Assembly (NCBI GenBank): GCA_003519965.1
Contig: DOVS01000321.1
Coordinates: 1-6,114, forward strand
Source: Betaproteobacteria bacterium
Lineage (GTDB): Bacteria; Pseudomonadota; Gammaproteobacteria; Burkholderiales; UBA9220
DNA length: 6,114 nucleotides
Direction of reading: 5' to 3'
Shown here: positions 1-6,036 of the stretch, in pieces
Layout: each line of letters starts with the position of its first letter
Numbering within the stretch: position 1 is the stretch's first letter
Notes under the pieces: generated by a model
Databases searched by the model: none
Told to the model about the DNA's origin: nothing
Seen by the model: the letters and a program-made list of their open reading frames with translations, nothing else
Program-made: the position numbers and the translations under genes

Positions 1-948
1 AAACCCGCGCCGTCCGGCGGCGCCCCTCAAAAGAAACCTCGCCCGCCGAGCACGTTGGCGCGCAAGCAAGTACAAGACGCCGCCGCCTATATCCGCAGCC
101 TAGCTCAATTGCGCGGGCGCAATGCCGAATGGGGCGAACAAGCGGTGCGGGAGGCGGTCAGTCTGACCGCCGAGGAAGCCCGTAAACGCCGCGTCATCGA
201 TCTGATCGCCGACGACGTTCCCGATTTACTGGCCAAACTGGATGGCCGCACCGTTCGCGTACTGGGCGAACTGCGCACCTTGCATACCCGCAACGCGCAA
301 ATCGTCGATTTTCGCCCCGACTGGCGCAACCGGCTGCTCGCCGTGCTGGCGGATCCGTCTATCGCTTACATTCTGCTGTTGATCGGGGTCTACGGCCTAT
401 TTTTTGAATTCTATAACCCCGGTTTCATGCTGCCTGGGGTGCTGGGAGCGATCTGCTTGCTGCTTGCGTTGTTCGCTTTTCACCTGCTGCCGGTTAGCTA
501 CGCCGGTCTCGGGCTGATCCTGCTGGGCGTGGCTTTTATGGCGGCCGAGACCTTCGTCCCCAGTTTCGGCGCGTTGGGCGTCGGCGGCGTGATTGCGTTC
601 ATCCTCGGCTCGACGATGCTGCTCGATACGGATGTTGCCGGTTATGGCGTCCCCTGGCCGCTGATCATCGGCGCGGCGCTCAGCAGCGCATTATTTCTAT
701 TCGCCGGCGCCGGCATGGCGCTAAAAGCGCGCAAGCGTCCGATAGCCAGCGGAATGGAGGCGTTGGCGGGCAGTTGTGGTGAAGTGTTGGACGATTTCAG
801 CGGCGAAGGCTGGGCGCGGGTGCATGGAGAGAACTGGAAAATCCGCAGCGCCGGCGCCTTGCGCAAGGGGGAAAAAGTCCGGGTCGTTGGCGCCGACGGC
901 CTAATTCTCGACGTCCGCCCCGAAGCGTCGCGGCAACAGGGAGAGTAA
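1..948 (+). CDS. nfeD: NfeD-family membrane serine protease (stomatin operon partner protein), 5' partial
   Basis: The reading frame is open from the first base, so the gene starts outside the window; a TTG at 55 is not the start, having no ribosome binding site and lying inside a conserved protease region. Residue numbers count from that codon. The first 18 visible codons are a Pro/Gly/Lys-rich linker typical of the family. The block RKQVQD...[13 protein letters not shown] is the end of the ClpP-like protease domain. Its Lys (codon 64-66) aligns, from memory, with catalytic Lys138 of Pyrococcus PH1510; the nucleophile Ser lies upstream and is not seen. The usual Asn-Asp after this Lys reads Gln-Asp here. 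About five membrane segments follow (roughly 103-120, 127-145, 149-167, 174-190, 201-222), then a C-terminal NfeD OB-fold domain (about 235-290) ending in GLILDVRPE. In archaea the homologue cleaves its partner stomatin; the next gene encodes a slipin. Family assignment is firm; substrate is inferred. Confidence 0.93.
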   Translation, partial: KPAPSGGAPQKKPRPPSTLARKQVQDAAAYIRSLAQLRGRNAEWGEQAVREAVSLTAEEARKRRVIDLIADDVPDLLAKLDGRTVRVLGELRTLHTRNAQIVDFRPDWRNRLLAVLADPSIAYILLLIGVYGLFFEFYNPGFMLPGVLGAICLLLALFAFHLLPVSYAGLGLILLGVAFMAAETFVPSFGALGVGGVIAFILGSTMLLDTDVAGYGVPWPLIIGAALSSALFLFAGAGMALKARKRPIASGMEALAGSCGEVLDDFSGEGWARVHGENWKIRSAGALRKGEKVRVVGADGLILDVRPEASRQQGE

Positions 949-950
949 GC

Positions 951-1709
951 ATGCTAAATGGAATTGGTATTTTTCTATTGGTTTTACTGGCGCTGCTGCT
1001 CGCGTCGTTCCGTATTTTACGCGAATACGAGCGGGGGATTATTTTCATGCTGGGCCGTTTCTGGCGGGTTAAGGGTCCCGGCCTGATTATCGTGATTCCC
1101 GGCATCCAGCAAATGGTCAAGGTCGATTTGCGCATCATCGTCATGGACGTGCCCAGCCAGGACGTGATCTCGCGCGATAACGTATCGGTCAAGGTCAACG
1201 CCGTCGTATACTTCCGGGTCGTCGATCCGGAAAAAGCCATTATTCAGGTGGAAGACTATCTTTCCGCCACCAGCCAACTGGCGCAAACCACCTTGCGCGC
1301 GGTATTGGGGAAACACGAACTGGACGAAATGCTGACCGAGCGCGAAAAGCTGAACCTCGATATCCAGCAAACCTTGGACACCCAGACGGACGCCTGGGGC
1401 ATTAAGGTCTCCAATGTGGAAATCAAGCATATCGATATCGACGAAACCATGGTGCGCGCGATCGCGCGCCAAGCAGAAGCGGAGCGCGAACGGCGCGCGA
1501 AGATCATTCATGCCGAGGGGGAGCTGCAAGCGTCGGAAAAACTGCTCAACGCGGCGCAAATGCTAGCGCGACAGCCAGAGGCGATGCAATTGCGCTATCT
1601 CCAGACCTTGACCACCATCGCCGGCGACAAGAGCGCGACGATCGTTTTCCCTCTGCCCATGGACTTATTACAATCGCTAACGGGCGAACGGCGAACAAAA
1701 GAAACATGA
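951..1709 (+). CDS. Slipin (stomatin-like SPFH/band 7 membrane protein)
   Basis: A complete 252-residue slipin, the usual length. ATG 951 is preceded by AGGGAGAG (938-945) with 5 bases of spacing and lies 2 bases after the nfeD stop, so the two genes are almost certainly co-transcribed and translationally linked. One hydrophobic anchor spans residues about 3-20. The SPFH core starts with [14 protein letters not shown] (24-37) and continues through [21 protein letters not shown] (58-78), YFRV(V)DPEKA and the [14 protein letters not shown] block (115-128). A charged Ala/Glu/Arg-rich helix (about 168-205) should form the oligomerising coiled coil. The C-terminal hydrophobic stretch [12 protein letters not shown] (229-240) matches the region where archaeal stomatin is cut by its NfeD partner. 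Slipins form large ring-like oligomers in membrane microdomains and act as scaffolds; the exact cellular role of this one is unknown. No clear terminator follows the stop. Confidence 0.95.
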   Translation: MLNGIGIFLLVLLALLLASFRILREYERGIIFMLGRFWRVKGPGLIIVIPGIQQMVKVDLRIIVMDVPSQDVISRDNVSVKVNAVVYFRVVDPEKAIIQVEDYLSATSQLAQTTLRAVLGKHELDEMLTEREKLNLDIQQTLDTQTDAWGIKVSNVEIKHIDIDETMVRAIARQAEAERERRAKIIHAEGELQASEKLLNAAQMLARQPEAMQLRYLQTLTTIAGDKSATIVFPLPMDLLQSLTGERRTKET

Positions 1710-1811
1710 ACGATTTCCGCGCTGCGGCCTCTCACTGGCTAACCACTAAAACGGCGGCGCGAAACAGCGGTGCTTTTTGGAGACGTCAATCGATTTCATT
1801 CACTAACGGGC

Positions 1812-1819
1812 AGAGGAAG
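1812..1819 (+). promoter_or_regulatory. Ribosome binding site fixing the start of the DUF3579 gene
   Basis: The purine-rich AGAGGAAG sits 7 bases before ATG 1827. A GTG at 1770 in the same frame would add 19 residues but has no such site, and the extra residues do not resemble the family, so 1827 is taken as the start. Confidence 0.75.
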
Positions 1820-1826
1820 ACCAACC

Positions 1827-2120
1827 ATGAATAACGCATCATCCGATATTATCATCCGCGGCGTCACCGCATCGGGCAAAAAATTCCGGCCGAGCGATTG
1901 GGCCGAGCGGCTAGCAGGCGTATTGACCACTTTCGGCCATGATCGCCGCACCAGCTACTCGCCCTACGTCCATCCCACCACGATCGAAGGAGTCACTTGC
2001 GTAGTGGTGAGCCCTCAACTGCGGGAGGTGGAGCCCATGGCCTATAATTTTCTGTTAGGATTCGCCGACGACAACGAATTGGAAGTCTTGCAAGCACAAG
2101 GAAAAGCCGCTAATTCTTAG
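1827..2120 (+). CDS. DUF3579 family protein of unknown function
   Basis: A complete 97-residue soluble protein. From memory it fits the DUF3579 family (PF12112), best known from betaproteobacteria and some gammaproteobacteria: an opening hydrophobic strand IIIRGVTASGKKFRPSDWAERL (residues 8-29), then the conserved YSPYVHPTTIEGVTCVVV (43-60) and a C-terminal block with NFLLGFADDNELEVL. There is no signal peptide, membrane segment or recognisable catalytic motif, and the family has no assigned function that I know of. The gene follows the slipin after 117 bases with its own good ribosome binding site, so it may be a separate transcription unit or the tail of the nfeD-slipin operon; no terminator or strong promoter in the gap decides this. 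It converges on rpsT, and its last codons form half of the rpsT terminator hairpin. In betaproteobacteria I recall this family next to rpsT and argF; argF is absent here. Confidence 0.85.
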   Translation: MNNASSDIIIRGVTASGKKFRPSDWAERLAGVLTTFGHDRRTSYSPYVHPTTIEGVTCVVVSPQLREVEPMAYNFLLGFADDNELEVLQAQGKAANS

Positions 2121-2131
2121 AAACTAGCGGC
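2100..2131 (-). terminator. Rho-independent terminator of rpsT, inside the DUF3579 gene end
   Basis: Arms GCCGCTA (2106-2112) and TAGCGGC (2125-2131) form a perfect 7-bp stem with a 12-base loop that can add a TTC/GAA inner stem. Read on the minus strand, the stem is followed by TTTTCC, as expected for a terminator about 41 bases past the rpsT stop. On the plus strand it is followed by GAAAAG, so it should not work well for the DUF3579 gene. The stop codon of that gene (2118-2120) lies in the loop. Confidence 0.7.
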
Positions 2132-2172
2132 GAAAAGTGTAGTGCAATAAACGATGGAACGGGAAGAGGCGG

Positions 2173-2436
2173 TCAGCCCATCGCCTTGACGGCGGCGTTC
2201 AAGCGGCTTTTATGACGCGCCGCCTTATTCTTGTGAACGATTTTTTTGTCGGCGATACGGTCGATAACACCCACGGACGCTTGATAGGTCGCTCGCGCAA
2301 CCTCTTTGTCGCCTGCCTGAACGGCCTTCACGACTTTCTTGACCGCCGTGCGGAAAGTAGAGCGCAAGCTGGCATTGTGATGATGCTGCGCTTCCGCCTG
2401 CCGTGCGCGTTTTCTGGTTTGCGCGGTATTAGCCAT
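2173..2436 (-). CDS. rpsT: 30S ribosomal protein S20
   Basis: A complete 87-residue protein of normal S20 length. It is highly basic and almost wholly helical, beginning [15 protein letters not shown], with the hallmark HNASLRS (residues 20-26) and the C-terminal block [19 protein letters not shown] (61-79), which binds 16S rRNA as the small subunit assembles. The ATG at 2436 has an AAGGA site on the minus strand (2443-2447) 6 bases upstream, the best ribosome binding site in the window. It is transcribed away from the HD-GYP gene and towards the DUF3579 gene, with its own terminator at 2100-2131, so it is a single-gene unit as in many proteobacteria. The cluster of three His at residues 18-20 is slightly unusual for a position often held by Lys/Arg/Ala, but not a sign of damage. 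Confidence 0.97.
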   Translation of the reverse strand: MANTAQTRKRARQAEAQHHHNASLRSTFRTAVKKVVKAVQAGDKEVARATYQASVGVIDRIADKKIVHKNKAARHKSRLNAAVKAMG

Positions 2437-2458
2437 CGATGTTCCTTTATCGGTTAGC

Positions 2459-2493
2459 GTTTATAATGACAAATAAACGAGCTATGATATAGG
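2459..2493. promoter_or_regulatory. AT-rich divergent promoter region between rpsT and the HD-GYP gene
   Basis: This is the most AT-rich stretch in an otherwise GC-rich window, and it lies between two divergent genes. For rpsT, minus-strand TATAAA (2460-2465) is a fair -10 box but lacks a good -35 at normal spacing. For the HD-GYP gene, plus-strand ATGACA (2466-2471) with TATAGG (2488-2493), 16 bases apart, or TATGAT (2483-2488), are candidates. The exact boxes are uncertain; location and composition are the main support. Confidence 0.4.
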
Positions 2494-2577
2494 AGCTTAC
2501 CTTATCGAGCAAGGGGGATCCCAGTAACGACAGGCCGCGCCGACACCGCCGACTGCCCACGCTTACAGGACTAAAGC

Positions 2578-2598
2578 ATGGTTGCGACGCGCTCCTAG
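2578..2598 (+). other. Possible six-codon leader ORF before the HD-GYP gene
   Basis: ATG 2578 opens a tiny frame, MVATRS, closed by TAG 2596-2598. AGGA (2567-2570) lies 7 bases before it, a better ribosome binding site than that of the real gene, whose ATG at 2617 is 18 bases after the TAG and in the same frame. It could supply ribosomes to the next start or be chance. Confidence 0.2.
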
Positions 2599-2616
2599 CC
2601 GCACACATAAAAACAA

Positions 2617-3846
2617 ATGCCTATTCAGATCAATCTACACCAAGTCGTTTACGCCCTATCCGACGCCCTTGATTTAGTGGGCGTGGACGATGTGCATCAC
2701 GGCAAGCGGGTCGCGCTGATGGCGATAGAGTGCGGCCGCAGTCTCGGCCTCGACGAGGCTAGCTTGGATACGTTGTTCGACGCCGGTCTATTGCATGACT
2801 GCGGGGTATCCTCCACCCACGTCCATCGCCAGCTGATTATGGAAATGGATTGGAAAGCAGCTCAGGCTCATTGCGACCGGGGCTACGCGTTACTGGAGAC
2901 CTTCGCGCCCCTGGCGCATCTCGCCCCGTATATCCTTTACCACCATACCCATTGGGAAGCGCTGACGCACCTACACTTGCCGGAGCGCGTATCCACGTTC
3001 AGCAATCTAATCTTCCTAGCGGATCGCGCCGATACGCTGGCCGCTTCTCATTACGAACGCGACCTGCTAATTAGCGTCCCAGCGATTCAAAACAGCATTG
3101 CCAAATTCAGCGGCAGTTTTTTCGCCCCTCCCCTCGTCGACGCTTTTTTGGACGCATCGCGCAAAGAAGCGTTCTGGCTGGCGCTGGAATCGTCGCATAT
3201 TCACCAGAGTTTGGAACGAATGGCGCGGGGGGGCGCGGTAGCGCCCATTGACTTAAACCAGCTCAAGCAGCTAGCGACCATTTTTTCCAGCATCGTCGAC
3301 GCCAAAAGCGCCTTCACCGTGGAGCATTCCTTGGGTGTCTCGCGCTTGGCGAAATTGCTGGGCAACCTCGCCGGCCTCCCGGAAAACACCTGCGACAAGC
3401 TGGAAATCGCCGGTCTGATGCACGACCTAGGCAAACTTCAGGTACGCGACGAGATTCTGGAAAAACCCGCGCCCCTGAGCGCGGAGGAACGCGCCGCTAT
3501 CGCCCGCCACAGCTTTGAAACCTACCAAATCCTCCGGCGCATCCCCGGCCTGGAGGAAATTGCGCAATGGGCCGCATTCCACCATGAAACCCTCAATGGC
3601 GAAGGTTATCCCTATCATCACAATGCCGACAAATTAACCGTGGAGTCACGGGTTATCGCAATTGCGGACATTTTCCAGGCATTGGCGCAAAAACGTCCGT
3701 ACCGCGCCTCGCTGCCGCCGCACTCGATTCTGGAGGAATTACAACAACTGGCGGAAAAACAACGTCTGGACGCCTCGCTGATCGCGTTGGTCGCCGCCAA
3801 CCTCACCCTCTGCTGGCAAGCGGCGACCCAATCCGCGTTCGTCTAA
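2617..3846 (+). CDS. Tandem HD / HD-GYP domain protein, probable cyclic-dinucleotide phosphodiesterase
   Basis: A complete 409-residue soluble protein without membrane segments or a sensor domain. The C-terminal half (about 220-365) is an HD-GYP domain with every signature visible: His237, His269-Asp270 with Lys273 (HDLGK), His298, His322-His323, the GYP triplet 330-332 in HHETLNGEGYP, Asp351, and a PYR motif (361-363). Such domains use a metal centre to hydrolyse cyclic di-GMP, and some act on cGAMP. The N-terminal half (about 10-145) is a second HD fold: His27/28, His60-Asp61, His85, His109-His110 and Asp137 (LADRAD). It keeps likely metal ligands but lacks GYP. The architecture recalls Vibrio cholerae VCA0681 (V-cGAP1). 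ATG 2617 lacks a clear ribosome binding site, but an in-frame stop at 2596 prevents extension and INLHQVVYALSDALDLVGVD looks like a true family N-terminus. The gene lies 61 bases before murJ on the same strand. Enzyme class is well supported; substrate is inferred. Confidence 0.88.
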   Translation: MPIQINLHQVVYALSDALDLVGVDDVHHGKRVALMAIECGRSLGLDEASLDTLFDAGLLHDCGVSSTHVHRQLIMEMDWKAAQAHCDRGYALLETFAPLAHLAPYILYHHTHWEALTHLHLPERVSTFSNLIFLADRADTLAASHYERDLLISVPAIQNSIAKFSGSFFAPPLVDAFLDASRKEAFWLALESSHIHQSLERMARGGAVAPIDLNQLKQLATIFSSIVDAKSAFTVEHSLGVSRLAKLLGNLAGLPENTCDKLEIAGLMHDLGKLQVRDEILEKPAPLSAEERAAIARHSFETYQILRRIPGLEEIAQWAAFHHETLNGEGYPYHHNADKLTVESRVIAIADIFQALAQKRPYRASLPPHSILEELQQLAEKQRLDASLIALVAANLTLCWQAATQSAFV

Positions 3847-3892
3847 GGGGAATACTGGCGGCGTCTCCGGCGACCCGCTATGATTACCCCTT
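3845..3892 (+). other. Long imperfect hairpin filling the HD-GYP to murJ gap
   Basis: Four paired blocks can stack: AAGGGG 3845-3850 with CCCCTT 3887-3892; AAT 3851-3853 with ATT 3883-3885; TGGCGG 3856-3861 with CCGCTA 3875-3880 (one G-T pair); and GTC 3863-3865 with GAC 3872-3874, around a six-base loop. This gives about 18 pairs with small bulges. It starts within the HD-GYP stop codon and ends 15 bases before the murJ ATG. Only TTCCC follows, so it is a weak terminator at best; attenuation or control of murJ translation is possible. Confidence 0.45.
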
Positions 3893-3907
3893 TTCCCGAC
3901 GTACCCG

Positions 3908-5446
3908 ATGAATCTGCTCAAAGCGCTGGCCACCATCAGCAGCATGACTTTGCTATCGCGCATCATGGGGTTTCTGCGCGATATGGTCATCGCCCGCACC
4001 TTCGGCGCAAGCTTTTACACCGACGCTTTTTTAGTCGCGTTCAAACTACCTAATTTGTTGCGCCGCTTATTCGCCGAAGGCGCATTTTCTCAAGCGTTCG
4101 TCCCCATCCTGGCGGAATATAAGACACGCCGCGGCCACGCAGCCACCCGCGAACTCGTGGATCATATCTCCGCCTGGCTAGGCCTGGCGCTGTTTCTCGT
4201 CACCCTGGCCGGCGTAGCCGCCGCGCCCTTTCTCGTGTACGTAAGCGCGCCGGGATTCGCCGCCGACCCGCAAAAATTTCATCTCACGGTGCATCTGCTG
4301 CGCATTACCTTTCCGTATATTCTGTTTATTTCCTTAGTCTCGCTCGCCGGCGGCATTCTCAATACCTACAGCAAGTTTTCCGTTCCCGCGTTCACGCCGG
4401 TGCTGATGAACTTATCCTTTATCGCTTGCGCCCTGTGGCTCGCCCCTTACTTCCATCCGCCGGTGCTGGCGCTGGCGTTGGCGGTGCTGCTGGGCGGCGT
4501 GCTGCAATTGGCGTTTCAGATTCCCTTTCTGCTGCGGCTGAAACTGTTGCCGCGGTTCAAGCTAACGTTCGGCGACGCCGGAGTCTGGCGCATTCTAAGA
4601 TTAATGGGGCCGGCGGCGTTCGGGGTGTCCATTAGCCAGATCAGCCTGCTGATTAATACGATTTTTGCGTCTTTCCTGGTCACCGGCAGCGTCTCGTGGC
4701 TCTATTTCGCCGACCGCTTAATGGAGTTTCCCACTGGCTTGCTCGGCGTGGCGCTTGGCACGATTTTGCTGCCCAGCCTGTCCAAACATTACACCGACAA
4801 TGCGCCGGAAGCATACAGCGAGCTGTTGGACTGGGGACTACGCCTCACGCTGCTGCTCGCGCTGCCCGCGGCGGCGGCGCTGGCTATTCTCGCGGTGCCG
4901 CTCATCACCACCTTATTCTTCCGCGGCGCGTTTACCGCCCATGATGTCTGGATGACGCGAAACGCGCTGGTGGCGTACAGCATCGGCCTGCTCGGACTGA
5001 TTCTCATCAAGGTGCTGGCGCCGGGGTTTTACGCCCGGCAAAATATCAAAACTCCCGTGAAAATTGCGCTGTTCACCCTCGCCGCCACCCAAGTGATGAA
5101 CCTGGCGTTTATCTGGCCCTTAAAACACGCCGGCCTAGCGCTGGCGATCTCCCTCGGCGCGTGCATCAATGCGGGACTCCTGTTCTACCATCTGCGCCGC
5201 CACCATATTTATCGGCCGCAACCCGGCTGGACAATCTTTTTATTGAAAATCCTCGGCGGGCTGCTGGTCATGTCCCTCGCGCTGTGGTTAACTATGGGAG
5301 ACCAGAGCCATTGGCTGCACACCTCCTTCGGCTATCGCCTGGGCCATCTCTTACTATTGGTGTTCCTAGGCGCCGGCAGTTATTTTCTCACCCTTGCCGC
5401 CTTCGGGCTGCGCTTCAGGCACTTTATCCAACACGGGGCGGAATAA
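3908..5446 (+). CDS. murJ: Lipid II flippase MurJ (MviN)
   Basis: A complete 512-residue inner-membrane protein, one residue longer than I recall for E. coli MurJ, hydrophobic throughout and fitting the 14-helix MOP-superfamily fold. MurJ moves the peptidoglycan precursor lipid II across the cytoplasmic membrane. Residues known to matter in the E. coli protein are present at the same numbers: Arg18, Arg24, Asp39, Arg52, Glu57, Arg270 and Glu273. Strong family blocks include FKLPNLLRRLFAEGAFSQAF (45-64), ITFPYIL, FADRLMEFPTG (267-277), LGTILLPSLSK, KVLAPGFYARQ and IKTPVKIA. The start is secure because MNLLKALATISSMT mirrors the E. coli N-terminus, although no Shine-Dalgarno sequence precedes ATG 3908. 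It probably shares a transcript with the HD-GYP gene upstream, subject to the hairpin between them. No convincing terminator follows; only a 5-bp GC hairpin (5447-5462) without a T-run. Nothing suggests damage or transfer. Confidence 0.98.
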   Translation: MNLLKALATISSMTLLSRIMGFLRDMVIARTFGASFYTDAFLVAFKLPNLLRRLFAEGAFSQAFVPILAEYKTRRGHAATRELVDHISAWLGLALFLVTLAGVAAAPFLVYVSAPGFAADPQKFHLTVHLLRITFPYILFISLVSLAGGILNTYSKFSVPAFTPVLMNLSFIACALWLAPYFHPPVLALALAVLLGGVLQLAFQIPFLLRLKLLPRFKLTFGDAGVWRILRLMGPAAFGVSISQISLLINTIFASFLVTGSVSWLYFADRLMEFPTGLLGVALGTILLPSLSKHYTDNAPEAYSELLDWGLRLTLLLALPAAAALAILAVPLITTLFFRGAFTAHDVWMTRNALVAYSIGLLGLILIKVLAPGFYARQNIKTPVKIALFTLAATQVMNLAFIWPLKHAGLALAISLGACINAGLLFYHLRRHHIYRPQPGWTIFLLKILGGLLVMSLALWLTMGDQSHWLHTSFGYRLGHLLLLVFLGAGSYFLTLAAFGLRFRHFIQHGAE

Positions 5447-5573
5447 GCGCGCCTTGCCGCGCACCCGCAGGAATCCTATCGTTATTGGCGTTTTTCGCCC
5501 GTTGCCGTTAAATCGACGCCGCGCATTTTCGCCAATCCCAACCCGCCATGCCCATCGGCGTTCCTCTAGCTGC

Positions 5574-5618
5574 GGCGACGCGCCCATCGCTAACCGCCAG
5601 AACGGCCGCCGCGTCGCC
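5574..5618. repeat. Perfect 9-bp inverted repeat
   Basis: GGCGACGCG (5574-5582) is the exact reverse complement of CGCGTCGCC (5610-5618), with 27 bases between. It is the strongest single stem in the murJ-ribF gap. No T-run follows on either strand, so it is not a simple terminator. Confidence 0.55.
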
Positions 5619-5722
5619 AACGACAGTGCTTGCCGCCTGTGAGGATGACCCATACCCTTAACCGGGCCGCTACTCACGCCCTGGAAGAATAACCGCGCGG
5701 AGACGCTCCACCGCCGTAGTGT

Positions 5723-5768
5723 CGCGGCCGTTCGTGGAGGCAAACGGCGCCGCAATCGCCGGGCCGCG
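5723..5768. repeat. 7-bp inverted repeat enclosing an 8-bp palindrome
   Basis: CGCGGCC (5723-5729) pairs with GGCCGCG (5762-5768), and the interior holds the palindrome CGGCGCCG (5745-5752). High GC makes chance pairing likely, so this is a weak call. Confidence 0.35.
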
Positions 5769-6006
5769 CATCGAACCCGACGCTTCCGGCTGTGTTAAGG
5801 ATGCATTGACCAGCACCACGACAAACCAGGGCGGGCGTTTCGCCGCCGCTCAGGACGCGCCGCGCTGAAATCGGCGGACGGCCGCCCAAGCTGCGCATCC
5901 TCCGAAGCCGCGTTTTACCGCGCATCGCCCGTCGCCGCACGTTCCCGCTCGGCGGTCGTCGAGAAACACTGTCGCGCACCTTCAATGCTATCCCGCCCGG
6001 CAAGAA

Positions 6007-6035
6007 ATACGGTACAATGCAAGATTTTACCGTAT
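6007..6035 (+). promoter_or_regulatory. Perfect inverted repeat with -10-like box before ribF
   Basis: ATACGGTA (6007-6014) and TACCGTAT (6028-6035) are exact reverse complements, 13 bases apart, centres 21 bases apart (about two helical turns). The right arm ends one base before the ribF ATG. A -10-like TACAAT (6013-6018) overlaps the left arm; no good -35 is seen at 16-18 bases. It could be an operator or an RNA hairpin masking the ribF start, which also lacks a clear ribosome binding site. Confidence 0.45.
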
Positions 6036-6036
6036 C

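Larger units (their letters stand above)
5447..6036. other. 590-base gap without a convincing gene
   Basis: The murJ to ribF interval is GC-rich and has open frames on both strands, but these are Arg/Pro/Gly-rich, start at TTG or lack ribosome binding sites, overlap murJ or ribF, and match no family I recognise. Visible structures are a 5-bp hairpin directly after murJ (5447-5451 with 5458-5462), two short GGCG-T-CGCC hairpins (about 5487-5499 and 5834-5844), a 9-bp inverted repeat (5574-5618), a 7-bp inverted repeat (5723-5768) and a 5-bp hairpin (5873-5886). It could be gene remnant, a dispersed intergenic repeat or an RNA; the sequence alone does not decide. Confidence 0.5.

Noticed and set aside
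1017..1559. A 180-codon open frame on the minus strand inside the slipin gene
   Set aside because: It lies antisense to a clear SPFH gene, has no family resemblance, and is explained by GC-rich codon use of the real gene.
1770..1826. GTG start adding 19 residues to the DUF3579 protein
   Set aside because: No ribosome binding site precedes it, the added residues do not look like the family, and ATG 1827 has a good AGAGGAAG site.
2515..2522. Palindrome GGGATCCC
   Set aside because: A single short palindrome without a partner or nearby context; expected by chance.
2457..2616. A c-di-GMP riboswitch before the HD-GYP gene
   Set aside because: I looked for a GEMM-like core because of the enzyme class and saw none.
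5447..5462. Hairpin GCGCG/CGCGC directly after murJ as a terminator
   Set aside because: Only 5 bp, with no T-run behind it; too weak to call.
5394..5642. An 82-codon plus-strand frame starting inside murJ
   Set aside because: It begins out of frame within murJ and has the Arg/Pro/Ser-rich composition of a GC-rich shadow frame.
5366..5755. A 129-codon minus-strand frame over the murJ end and the following gap
   Set aside because: It starts with TTG without a ribosome binding site, overlaps murJ, is Arg/Gly-rich and matches no family I know; kept only as part of the unexplained gap.
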